In this document: in pieces, positions 1 through 7,698 of the stretch
Numbering within the stretch: position 1 is the stretch's first letter
Layout: each line of letters opens with the position of its first letter
Assembly: GCA_001650895.1 (NCBI GenBank)
Contig: LXYH01000016.1
Location: 186,001-250,000, forward strand
Origin: Rhodobacteraceae bacterium EhC02
Lineage (GTDB): Bacteria > Pseudomonadota > Alphaproteobacteria > Rhodobacterales > Rhodobacteraceae
DNA: 64,000 nt
Reading direction: 5' to 3'
Position numbers and translations under genes: made by a program
The notes under the pieces: model-generated
The model's database searches: none
What the model was told of the DNA's origin: nothing
The model's input: only the letters and a program-made list of their open reading frames with translations

Positions 1-841
1 ACTCGTCCAGCATCGATTGCATCTCGTCGACATCGCGCTGCAGATCGGCCACGTCTTCCGCATCCAGCATCGACAATCCCAGCTTGAGCCGCGTGAGAGG
101 TGTGCGCAGATCGTGGCTGACGCCGGACAGCATCAGCGTGCGCTGCTCGATCTGGCGTTCGATCCGGGCGCGCATGTCAAGAAAAGCATTGCCCGCCGCG
201 CGCACCTCGACGGCGCCCGAAGGCTTGTAGGCCATGTGGCGCCCCTTGCCGAAGGCCTCCGCGGCCTGCGCCAGCCGCGTGATCGGTCGCAGCTGGTTGC
301 GCAGGTAGATAAAGGCGATCAGCGTCATCAGCGCGCCGAAGAACACCATGTTCACGAACAGCTGATGCGGATTCGTCGGCGACACCCGCCGCCGGTCCAG
401 CAGCACCTCCAGCACCCCATGCTCGGTTTCCAGCACCAGCAGCACGTTCCAGTCATCCGGCAATTGCACCGCCGCAAGACCGGGCAGAAGCGCATCGAAG
501 GTCTCGATCACGCGCAGGCCCGACAGGTCATACCAGCGCCGCACCGCCGGCGGCGTCGTACCGGCGGGCAGGAATCGCAGACCGATATCCAGCAGCGATG
601 CAGCGCTCGATACCCCCTCCAGCGCGCTGCGCTGGTCCGGCGCGCCGCGCATGTCGAGGATCAGCATCTGGACCTCGCGCGCGGCGGTGCGGGTCATCTG
701 GCGCGTCACCCCTTCGAAATGGCGCTGAATGAACACCACCGAGACGACAAGTTGCAGCGTGACCACAGGCAGGATCAGGATAAGGGCGGCCCGGCCATAA
801 AGACCGCGCGGGGAAAAGCGTTTGAGCCAGCCGAAGAACAT
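1..841 (-). CDS. sensor histidine kinase, EnvZ-like (cut by window edge)
   Basis: Reading the minus strand from the ATG at 841 gives 280 residues before the window ends. There is a membrane segment at about 19-38, a periplasmic region of about 120 residues, a second membrane segment at about 163-180, a HAMP linker at about 181-235 and the phosphorylation H-box VSHDLRTPLTRLK with His243. The ATP-binding domain lies outside the window. It is an inner-membrane kinase that should phosphorylate an OmpR-class regulator, not visible here. Layout and H-box fit EnvZ-type kinases; the signal is unknown. It is divergent from the MBL gene 40 bp away. The plus-strand open frame over the same bases has no recognisable motif and is a shadow. 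Confidence 0.85.
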   Translation of the reverse strand, partial: MFFGWLKRFSPRGLYGRAALILILPVVTLQLVVSVVFIQRHFEGVTRQMTRTAAREVQMLILDMRGAPDQRSALEGVSSAASLLDIGLRFLPAGTTPPAVRRWYDLSGLRVIETFDALLPGLAAVQLPDDWNVLLVLETEHGVLEVLLDRRRVSPTNPHQLFVNMVFFGALMTLIAFIYLRNQLRPITRLAQAAEAFGKGRHMAYKPSGAVEVRAAGNAFLDMRARIERQIEQRTLMLSGVSHDLRTPLTRLKLGLSMLDAEDVADLQRDVDEMQSMLDE

Positions 842-881
842 GGGCTAAACCTAGCCGCAGCCAGACGCCAAAGGAAGCAGA

Positions 882-1793
882 ATGCAAGCAGACCCGGGCT
901 TTGACCCTATCGCCGGACAACCGGACCAGATCGCACCCGGCCTGCGCCGGATCCTGGCACCGAACCCCTCGCCCATGACGTTCCGGGGCACCAATACCTA
1001 TATCGTGGGACAGACCGATCTGGCCGTGATCGACCCCGGCCCCGACAATGCGGCGCATCTTGCGGCGATTCTCGCGGCTTGCGGGCCGGAACAGCGGATC
1101 ACGCATATCCTTGTCACCCATGCCCATGTCGACCATTCGCCCCTGGCGCGGGCCCTGTCGCGGGCAACCGGCGCGCCGGTGATGGCCTATGGCGATGCGC
1201 AGGCCGGGCGCAGCGCGGTGATGGACAGCCTGGCGCAAGCAGGGCTGGCCGGCGGCGGCGAAGGCGTCGATGCCGGCTTTGTGCCCGATGCCTGCCTGGC
1301 GGATGGCGCAACCGTCACCGGGTCCGACTGGCAGCTCCAGGCGATCTGGACACCGGGCCATTTCGGCAATCACCTTTGCTTCGCAATGGGCGACATCCTG
1401 TTCACCGGTGATCTGGTAATGGGCTGGGCCAGTTCACTGGTCTCGCCGCCGGACGGCGATCTGACCGATTTCATGGCCTCCTGCCGGTGCCTGCGCGCGC
1501 GGGCGGACCGGATCTACCTGCCCGGCCATGGCGCGCCGGTCACCGATCCGGCCAGCCGGATCGACTGGCTGATCACGCATCGCAAGGCGCGCGAAGCGGC
1601 CATCATCAAGGCGCTGCAGGCCGCCCCGGCCACGGCCGAGACACTGGCGCGGCAGATCTATACCGAGACACCCGCCATGCTCCTGCCCGCAGCCGCCCGC
1701 AACGTCTTTGCCCATCTTGTTGACCTGACAGGAAAAAACATCATCGCACCCGAGGGACAACTGTCCTGGACAGCCCGTTTCCACCAGCTTTGA
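882..1793 (+). CDS. MBL-fold metallo-hydrolase (LACTB2/glyoxalase II-like)
   Basis: The 303-residue protein carries the metallo-beta-lactamase metal motif HAHVDH (His80, His82, Asp84, His85) after a GTNTY stretch, followed by later metal ligands in TPGHFGNH and LPGHG. The last ~70 residues form the winged-helix-like C-terminus seen in LACTB2-type hydrolases. It is probably a soluble hydrolase of thioesters or phosphodiesters; the substrate cannot be read. AAGGAAG lies just before the ATG and fixes the start. It is followed by tRNA-Asn. Confidence 0.85.
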   Translation: MQADPGFDPIAGQPDQIAPGLRRILAPNPSPMTFRGTNTYIVGQTDLAVIDPGPDNAAHLAAILAACGPEQRITHILVTHAHVDHSPLARALSRATGAPVMAYGDAQAGRSAVMDSLAQAGLAGGGEGVDAGFVPDACLADGATVTGSDWQLQAIWTPGHFGNHLCFAMGDILFTGDLVMGWASSLVSPPDGDLTDFMASCRCLRARADRIYLPGHGAPVTDPASRIDWLITHRKAREAAIIKALQAAPATAETLARQIYTETPAMLLPAAARNVFAHLVDLTGKNIIAPEGQLSWTARFHQL

Positions 1794-1874
1794 GCCCGCA
1801 GGCAAAGCTTTTGCAAAAATATGCCAAATGCCTCTGGACGCGACAAAACCCTGTTGTTATATCCGCCCTCGTGT

Positions 1875-1949
1875 TCCGGCGTAGCTCAGCGGTAGAGCAG
1901 TTGACTGTTAATCAATTGGTCGTAGGTTCGATCCCTACCGCCGGAGCCA
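1875..1949 (+). tRNA. tRNA-Asn (GTT)
   Basis: The acceptor stem TCCGGCG pairs with CGCCGGA; D arm GCTCAGCGGTAGAGC, anticodon loop CTGTTAA with anticodon GTT, T arm GTAGGTTCGATCCCTAC and an encoded CCA end. All arms pair. The sequence downstream changes to accessory genes with phage-like content, so this tRNA may once have been an integration target, but I found no second copy of its 3' end. Confidence 0.97.
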
Positions 1950-1980
1950 AAAATCCCAATAGAATCAGATATCTACAAAG

Positions 1981-2009
1981 AGCCCGCTAAGGCGGGCTTC
2001 TGATTTTTT
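1981..2009 (+). terminator. rho-independent terminator after tRNA-Asn
   Basis: AGCCCGC, loop TAAG, GCGGGCT, then TCTGATTTTTT: a 7-bp GC stem followed by a T-run, placed about 30 bp after the tRNA. Confidence 0.8.
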
Positions 2010-2148
2010 CCCTAGGGGTAACATTTGGGGTAACAGATTGATAGCTGAATAACCGACTACTTTTTAGTTGCTTCAGTCCAGTTCGCCTTCCGTCTTGGCA
2101 ACCAACACGCCTTTCCACTATCGTTCCTCGCAAATGGAGGATCAGCCG

Positions 2149-3012
2149 ATGCGATTTGTTTCCATTGATGTCGAAACGGCAAATGCCGACATGGCTTCGA
2201 TCTGCTCAATCGGAGCAGCTGCTTTTGAGGACGGCGTTATTGTTGACGAGTGGTACTCTCTTATCGATCCAGACGACTACTTTGACCCCATAAATGTTTC
2301 GATCCACGGAATCACAGAAGCCGCCGTTCGCAGCGCTCCAACCTTTAAATCTGCGATGCTCGAGATCGAACGGCGTTTAACAGATCAAATCGTTGTTACG
2401 CATACTCACTTCGACCGAGTTGCGATGCACCAAGCCGCAAACCGTTGGTCAGTCCCAATAATACGATGCACATGGCTTGATTCTGCGCGTGTAGTTCGCC
2501 GCACATGGGCTGATTGTGCGCGGTCAGGCTACGGCCTATCTGCGGTCTGTAAGCGAATTGGCTATACTTTTGATCACCACAACGCCCTTGAGGATGCGAA
2601 GGCGTCGGGGCACATCCTATTGGCGGCTATGCGCGACAGCGAACTCGACCTTGACGGAATAATTCAAAGGGTCTTTCAACCCATCAATCCAACGGCTAAC
2701 GGCTCTACGGCGTCCATCAAACGCGAAGGGAATGCCGATGGTGAGTTTGCGGGCGGCGTGATCGTGTTCACAGGTGCTCTAGAGATTCCGCGCCGAGAGG
2801 CCGCAGATATCGCGGCATCCGTGGGATTTGAAGTTGCTGCGGGTGTCACAAAGAAAACAACGCTATTGGTTGTAGGTGACACGGACGTGCACCAGCTGGC
2901 GGGGCACGAGAAGTCATCAAAGCATCGCAAGGCCGAAGAATTGGCCGCCGCTGGTCACCCCATCCGAATTATCCGCGAAACCGACTTCAAGCAGTTGGTT
3001 GCTGCAGTGTAG
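2149..3012 (+). CDS. DEDD 3'-5' exonuclease with C-terminal BRCT domain
   Basis: The 287-residue protein starts with the Exo I motif of DnaQ-like nucleases (SIDVET, Asp7/Glu9). Exo II-like HTHFD and the Exo III motif HNALEDA near residue 165 follow. A BRCT domain fills about 200-285 (GGVIVFTGALEIPRREAA, then VTKKTTLLVVGD). The combination resembles DNA polymerase III epsilon-like repair proteins that dock through BRCT. I place the start at 2149 because TGGAGG lies 8 bp upstream; an open frame extends back to 2068 without a ribosome site. Codon use is less GC-rich than the chromosomal core, consistent with transfer. Confidence 0.82.
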   Translation: MRFVSIDVETANADMASICSIGAAAFEDGVIVDEWYSLIDPDDYFDPINVSIHGITEAAVRSAPTFKSAMLEIERRLTDQIVVTHTHFDRVAMHQAANRWSVPIIRCTWLDSARVVRRTWADCARSGYGLSAVCKRIGYTFDHHNALEDAKASGHILLAAMRDSELDLDGIIQRVFQPINPTANGSTASIKREGNADGEFAGGVIVFTGALEIPRREAADIAASVGFEVAAGVTKKTTLLVVGDTDVHQLAGHEKSSKHRKAEELAAAGHPIRIIRETDFKQLVAAV

Positions 3013-3115
3013 GCAAGTCAGATACTTTTGTTGCCTGTTCGGTTATCCCACGTGCCAACGAGAACAAAGCGATAGCTTCGCTACTATGAGCCGCTAGTCG
3101 CACTGCGCGCCAAAT

Positions 3116-3361
3116 TCATTGAGTGTTCGTCCCTTTCAATTCCGCTAACAAGCCGGCAACCATAGGCCAGGAATCACGCCACGGTCCCGGTGAAGCCCAT
3201 GTTGGCGGCTCTGGACCGTCGATGTCGAAGGGGCTGGGTTGCCAAGGTTTAAGCCCAAGCGCCCGGTGCAGGCCCATTGCATCGCCCCGCTGAAAAGCCT
3301 CTACCGCTTCCGGCGTGATCCGGTGTTGCCGGTGCTTTGACTGGCGCAGTTTAACGGGCAT
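3116..3361 (-). CDS. small hypothetical protein coupled to terminase small subunit
   Basis: This is an 81-residue basic protein rich in Pro and Trp, with no domain I recognise. Its ATG overlaps the stop of the upstream terminase-like gene (TGATG), so the two are translationally coupled. In phages this slot often precedes the terminase large subunit, but no such gene or other phage structural gene follows, so this is an isolated remnant or cargo pair. Confidence 0.6.
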   Translation of the reverse strand: MPVKLRQSKHRQHRITPEAVEAFQRGDAMGLHRALGLKPWQPSPFDIDGPEPPTWASPGPWRDSWPMVAGLLAELKGTNTQ

Positions 3362-3705
3362 CAGCCGCCCCTCCTGTTGCTACGCAGTGCAGGCGGTCGC
3401 GCCCGCTCCGCAGCTGGTTCCGTATCCAGGTCGAGTTCACGCAACAGGCGGGCGAAGGCTAGGCGGGCATCCCGCTCAATCGCAATCGCCGGATGCGCCT
3501 TCATCCCGCCGTCTGACGTGACCACCACAGGCCCGTGCGCGTCGATCAGCGCCCGCGCCTGCTGGCATCGGTCGAACGCCTCACAGGCCAGCACCAGAAG
3601 CTTGGCGTGATGCGGCTCTATCGCGTAGTCCTCTTGCACAGATCGCCACCAAGCCGCCGTTTCCGGCGTAAGGTGCGAAGGTGCCTTAAGTGTCTTTGCT
3701 GGCAT
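3361..3705 (-). CDS. phage terminase small subunit, P27 family-like
   Basis: The 114-residue protein has the P27-type layout: a helix LTPETAAWWRSV, a central helix around LLVLACEAFDRCQQARALI, a strand pair GPVVVTSDGGMKAHP, and a C-terminal helix ARLAFARLLRELDLD. P27 small subunits recognise packaging DNA for the large-subunit motor. I use the inner ATG at 3705, preceded by an AAAGG site, rather than the TTG at 3753. No large subunit, portal or capsid gene follows. Family assignment is by motif pattern. Confidence 0.75.
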   Translation of the reverse strand: MPAKTLKAPSHLTPETAAWWRSVQEDYAIEPHHAKLLVLACEAFDRCQQARALIDAHGPVVVTSDGGMKAHPAIAIERDARLAFARLLRELDLDTEPAAERARPPALRSNRRGG

Positions 3706-4087
3706 GATGCGCCTTTCTGGAAATTTGAACGGGGGCGGCGTTTGTGCAAGCAAGGCTCCCCACGCCGGTACCTGTGCAAACGGCTACAAAGATTTAATAC
3801 CCCCCTTTACCTGTACTTAGTTAGATAAAAAATTCTGCTTAGATTACGATGTGTAACCACATCATACAGGTCAAAATTATAATAAAGCAATAAATTACCA
3901 TAATCCTATTCATATAAAAATGACGCCAAATTCATTCAGTTTTACATTTACGCCTTTAGGTAATATTTTTAATCCTATTTCGCAAGAACATCCAAAAGGA
4001 CCAGCAATCATTCTTACTCGGCTTCGCTAGGTGTTTGATCCCAAGGTTTGATGGTGCGATCCTTTCTTAGGAATGGAAAGAAGCATT
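3706..4087. other. AT-rich intergenic stretch, no gene seen
   Basis: About 380 bp, strongly AT-rich from about 3780 to 4020, with stops in all frames and no start plus ribosome site. Nothing recognisable is encoded. Confidence 0.6.
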
Positions 4088-4222
4088 ATGGGACAAGTTC
4101 GTCATTGGAGCGCCACGACCACGCACGCCGTCATAGCTGCAATGCAGCGATCGCAAGCTTTGCTCACGCAGCTAAGCAAGGAGATGAGCAGATCGTCACT
4201 CGGTCGTTACATCCGCAAGAAC
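4088..4222 (+). pseudogene. transposase N-terminal remnant (IS481-like helix-turn-helix)
   Basis: The frame from the ATG at 4088 reads MGQVRHWSATTTHAVIAAMQ then RSQALLTQLSKEM. This is the start of IS481-type transposases, whose first helix-turn-helix normally continues with a GINPKTVAKW-like stretch. Here that continuation is missing and the frame degenerates after about 40 residues, so only the 5' end survives. The ATG has an AAAGAAG-type site. Confidence 0.6.
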
Positions 4223-4338
4223 CTAGCTGACCTCTGGACTTTGTATGCCTGGATTATCGGCCTATCAAAGCCATCTGACCGCGTTGTTCTGGGTGAACTA
4301 AAAACACCGGACGCGCCATCCAGCAGCTCCCGTTTCGA

Positions 4339-4464
4339 TTAGTCGATCATCGTTAGATGCACGCCGAACCGGCTCGCCAGCTTCGACACGGTCGCCTCGC
4401 CTTTCAGCGCTTCCAGCGCCCCCTTTGCTTTGAACTCAGGGGCATGCTGCTTTCGTTTCGACAT
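4339..4464 (-). pseudogene. IS3-family OrfA fragment
   Basis: From the ATG at 4464, preceded by AAAGGAG, 41 residues match the N-terminus of an IS3-type (IS407 group-like) OrfA: MSKRKQHAPEFKAKGALEAL, then ATVSKLASRFGVHLTMI, then a stop. The full OrfA is about twice this length and its OrfB is absent. The break falls in the middle of the helix-turn-helix, beside the IS481-like remnant on the other strand. Confidence 0.75.
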
Positions 4465-4576
4465 CTTCGATCTCCTTTGTGGTGAAAATCAGCAGACAGC
4501 AAATCCGAGCTTACGTCATTGTCTAGTTTTCGGGGGGCACCTCACTCTGTCGAGGCGTAACTATTTGAGCGCCCTG

Positions 4577-5488
4577 TTAGAACTCCTGCAACAAACGGCC
4601 CCCGCCGCACAACGGGCCACTAAATCCGCTTTCCCGCAGCGCATACCAGAGAACGACCTGATTGATACCGAGTATTGGGATGTCAATCATCGGCTCAAGT
4701 TTTCGGGTAACGTCGATCATGCTCATGTTTGTTCCACATTGAACAATGGCATCGAGACTGTTTTTTTCAGCAACCATCTCCATAACCGCTTTTTCCTTGG
4801 CCCAGTCAGGGATATGTGCGATGTGCTGAGTATTTCCGCAGGCAAAACCAAAGTTTGCAACCACCTCGAACCCCAGATCTTGGAACATTCGGGATGCGGA
4901 TTTGTTTCCGACCTGCTCAAACGGCGTGAGAAGACCAATTCGCTTCGCTCCATAGCAATCGAGCGCCGCTTTTACGGAATCGTGCCATGTCGCCCATGAA
5001 AGATCGCAGTATTGCTCGATCTGGGACATCGTCGCGCGTATTGGGTCTATCCCGGAAACGATGTGTTCCAGGCTCATGCCCATTATCATGTACTGCGGTG
5101 CGGCGAGCAGCGCCGCCTTCACAGCAGATTCGACCCCGCCGAGGAACTGCAATCTGTACTGCTCGACGCCCTCGATCGAACTCACATCCGGTCTTGGGGT
5201 CAACACCGGGCTTGTATGCAGGCCGACGCCCGCCAGTCCGTCCCGCTCTGGATTGGCAAAGATGATACTCCAGAGCTCGTGTTCCATTGTCGTGTTGGTG
5301 GCCGGTATCAGCAGCCCGAAACGTTGACGGAAACTGCGTGCGTCGGGATAAGTTACCTGCGCGAGATCCGCCGAAGGCGAAACATTAACGCTTGGAATTG
5401 ATACATGCTTTTTCGACAGGCTGCCGGTTTTCAGATTAGCACTCCTACTTTCGTCATTTTTTGGACTGCTTATCTGGAATTCGGTCAC
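4577..5488 (-). CDS. Asp/Glu racemase superfamily enzyme, arylmalonate decarboxylase-like
   Basis: The 303-residue protein fits the maleate isomerase / aryl-malonate decarboxylase branch: FGLLIPATNTTME (Asn65), IMGMS at 136-139, and QCGTNMS with Cys251. Maleate isomerases and racemases use two cysteines. Here the first position is Gly137 in MGMS, comparable with Gly74 in the MGTS motif of Bordetella arylmalonate decarboxylase, and only the second Cys remains. That points to a decarboxylase-like or non-racemising reaction on a 2-substituted malonate or similar acid; this is inference. The first ~50 residues look unstructured. It is divergent from a transporter cluster across about 1.5 kb of transposon debris. 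Confidence 0.7.
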   Translation of the reverse strand: MTEFQISSPKNDESRSANLKTGSLSKKHVSIPSVNVSPSADLAQVTYPDARSFRQRFGLLIPATNTTMEHELWSIIFANPERDGLAGVGLHTSPVLTPRPDVSSIEGVEQYRLQFLGGVESAVKAALLAAPQYMIMGMSLEHIVSGIDPIRATMSQIEQYCDLSWATWHDSVKAALDCYGAKRIGLLTPFEQVGNKSASRMFQDLGFEVVANFGFACGNTQHIAHIPDWAKEKAVMEMVAEKNSLDAIVQCGTNMSMIDVTRKLEPMIDIPILGINQVVLWYALRESGFSGPLCGGGRLLQEF

Positions 5489-5781
5489 GCTGTTCGTCCC
5501 TCTTCTTTTCAGCCCACAGGCAAATTATCCATGCGTCTGTCCGTCAAGCAAATGAATGAACTGACATTCCCCAAGTAGGACGTCCTCCCGCCCACATTGC
5601 CGCTGTTCTGCGCTCCAATCAAGCCTCTTGGACCCATGGTGCCGTTGTTCGGGCATCTGACGCGCGAACTGAGCACGATTTCCATTCTCCGGGGCAGGTT
5701 TGTCGCGATTTTCGGGCTGACCGACGTTCGTCCAGACAAACTTGTTGAGCCGATGTTCTTCAGTTTTTGCCATCGCTGCCT

Positions 5782-6010
5782 TCATGCGGGAACCGGTGGT
5801 GAGCGCAGCCGGTGGATGGCCGCAAGGATGCGGTTAAACAGATCGCCGCTGACAGTCACCTCGGCCAGCTGGAGGGTGATTGCACGGGCGTGACTCACAA
5901 CCCGCGCACCAATCTTTATCAATCGCGTCTGCAGACTTTTCAGTTACCAGTCGACTATCTCATCAAGTAGATCATTGCCCTGTAGGAAGGCACCGATATT
6001 GTAAGCTGGC
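5782..6010 (-). pseudogene. IS1380-family transposase C-terminal remnant
   Basis: On the minus strand the frame ending at the TGA 5784-5782 reads SLQTRLIKIGARVVSHARA, then ITLQLAEVTVSGDLFNRILA. This is the C-terminal end typical of IS1380 transposases (LxxKLIKIGAKVVSHGRY...QMAEV). A TAA interrupts the frame about 50 codons before the end, after the LDEIVDW-like stretch, and no N-terminal domain could be traced upstream. It is a decayed insertion sequence end. Confidence 0.7.
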
Positions 6011-6957
6011 ATCCCATGGCAGCTTCTGCCCCGCGAATAGACACAGTTGCTAATCAGGAACGCAGCCCCTCAACTCGACCCAATTTCAAACACAACCGCG
6101 CCGCCGCTCTTGCTAAGTGGCGTGATCTTTGCTTGGCATAAGGACAGTTTCACTGTCCATTCGGAGGCTGGTTCGAATTCGTTTGGCAGCACCAGCCTGT
6201 CAGATAGCTTCAGTAAGAGACATCCACACCGTAGTGCGGACAGGTTTCTGAAAACCTTCGCACCGCCAGCGAAACTTTCGCTCAATATGATTTCACAGAG
6301 TGTTGTGGTTACTATCTACTGCATGAAAAAGATGCTGTTTGGACAGATATCCCTGTCAGTTCCTGCCAAAAACAAGATGTTTGGCGCTTACAGGTCTGTA
6401 AGTCCATGCGATTTATGTGTTTGGGTTGTGTGTGCCTTGCCTGCCTCTGGTCGTCACAGGCAATGGGACGTTGTTTTTGCGGAGGCAGTGGATTCAATAC
6501 TTGTCCTTTTGCTTTCAAAAAGCATCTTCCATCAGCCCGTGACGTCAAAAGGCGCTGGCGCGACAGTGCTGCACTATCTTTACTGGATGCTATCCGACCG
6601 TTTCGGGTCAGAACTTGGCTTGGATCTTGCCAATGCTCCGCATGAGGCGGGACTTGAACGTATGGTGGCCGTCGCAAGGCAAGCCGAATTTGGCGGCGCC
6701 GATCCGTGTCGGCGTGCGCGCCACACCAGTCCAGACCTGCCGCATCTGAGCAGCACGGCTTTTGCGCGTCCCAATATCTCGGAAGCGAACAACCGCGCTG
6801 CCATGGATAAGCCCTCAATGAGCAAGCATTTGTCCCTTTCAGGCCGCGAAAATAATTTGATCCCGCACCACGCTACGCGGCGCCACAGGTCTGCGATTAT
6901 TACACGGTTTTTTCCTCAATACCTGCTGGCTGGGGACGTCAGCATGCGGAATGCCCT
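6011..6957. other. degenerate intergenic region, no supportable gene
   Basis: About 950 bp between the IS1380 remnant and the methyltransferase. Long open frames exist on both strands, but their translations show no family motif and erratic composition (runs of Cys, Trp, His). Probably scrambled transposon or gene debris. Confidence 0.5.
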
Positions 6958-6969
6958 GTGTTATTGCGC

Positions 6970-7698
6970 ATGACAGAAGAACAATTCTTCTGGCCCAGCG
7001 ATTATTCAGGAATGATCGTGGGTCACCTCCGATCCCATCCGTATCTGGCACAAGGGCTGAGGGTCTGCGATATTGGCACCGGGTCCGGCATTCTCGCGGC
7101 GGCAGCCCTGCATCTAGGTGCTGTACATGTCATGGCGACCGATCTGGATGCGGAGGCCTTGGCCCTCGCGCGGCATAGTTTGGCGCGTGTTGCGCCCTCC
7201 GCGCGGTTTGAGTTGCGACGCGGCAGCCTATGGGATGCCCTTCTCCCCAACACATGCTTTGATCTTGTGCTGGCCAACCTCCCGAATTTTCCAGCCGAGG
7301 CGATCGTAACCGAGGGACGGCGGGCAGCATGGTCGGTGGGCGGAGCAGATGGGCGGCGTGCAATCGACCCGTTTCTGGCCGGTTTGCCGCAACGACTTGG
7401 CGCGGGCGGAGTGGCGATTTTCACCCAAAATCGCTGTGTCGGGCTTGAGAAGACCTTGGAGCAACTGCACTCCGACGGTCTATTTGCCGAGGTCCGCGGC
7501 AGTGCCCTTGTACCGATCGGCCCGGAGAAAATCGCGGCTCTTTCGTCTGCCTGCATCGAGCCTGCGGGCATTGTCGAGGTGGCGGGGTTTGTTTTTCTTG
7601 GCGTCGATTTGATCGTCGCCCGGCGCATTGCGCATCCCGATGATCCCGCAGGCAAAGTCTGGCGCGATCATGCGGCCCAAACAGGTGCTTTTGGATGA
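6970..7698 (+). CDS. class I SAM-dependent methyltransferase (PrmC/small-domain type)
   Basis: The 242-residue protein has motif I VCDIGTGSGILAAAAL, the acidic loop after strand 2 (ATDLDAEAL), and a LANLPNFP motif at the position of the NPPY loop of HemK/PrmC and RNA N-methyltransferases. LPN replaces NPPY, so the target may not be a planar amide. Its last four bases overlap the ATG of the transporter fusion (ATGA), so they form an operon; a modifying enzyme coupled to an importer suggests a small-molecule substrate. ATG 6970 is preferred to GTG 6958; neither has a strong ribosome site. Confidence 0.75.
   Translation: MTEEQFFWPSDYSGMIVGHLRSHPYLAQGLRVCDIGTGSGILAAAALHLGAVHVMATDLDAEALALARHSLARVAPSARFELRRGSLWDALLPNTCFDLVLANLPNFPAEAIVTEGRRAAWSVGGADGRRAIDPFLAGLPQRLGAGGVAIFTQNRCVGLEKTLEQLHSDGLFAEVRGSALVPIGPEKIAALSSACIEPAGIVEVAGFVFLGVDLIVARRIAHPDDPAGKVWRDHAAQTGAFG

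Noticed and set aside
17-904. 295-codon plus-strand frame
   Set aside because: Antisense shadow of the histidine kinase; no motif, Arg/His/Gln-rich composition.
6047-6973. 308-codon plus-strand frame
   Set aside because: No family motif, mixed composition, crosses into the methyltransferase start; likely chance in debris.
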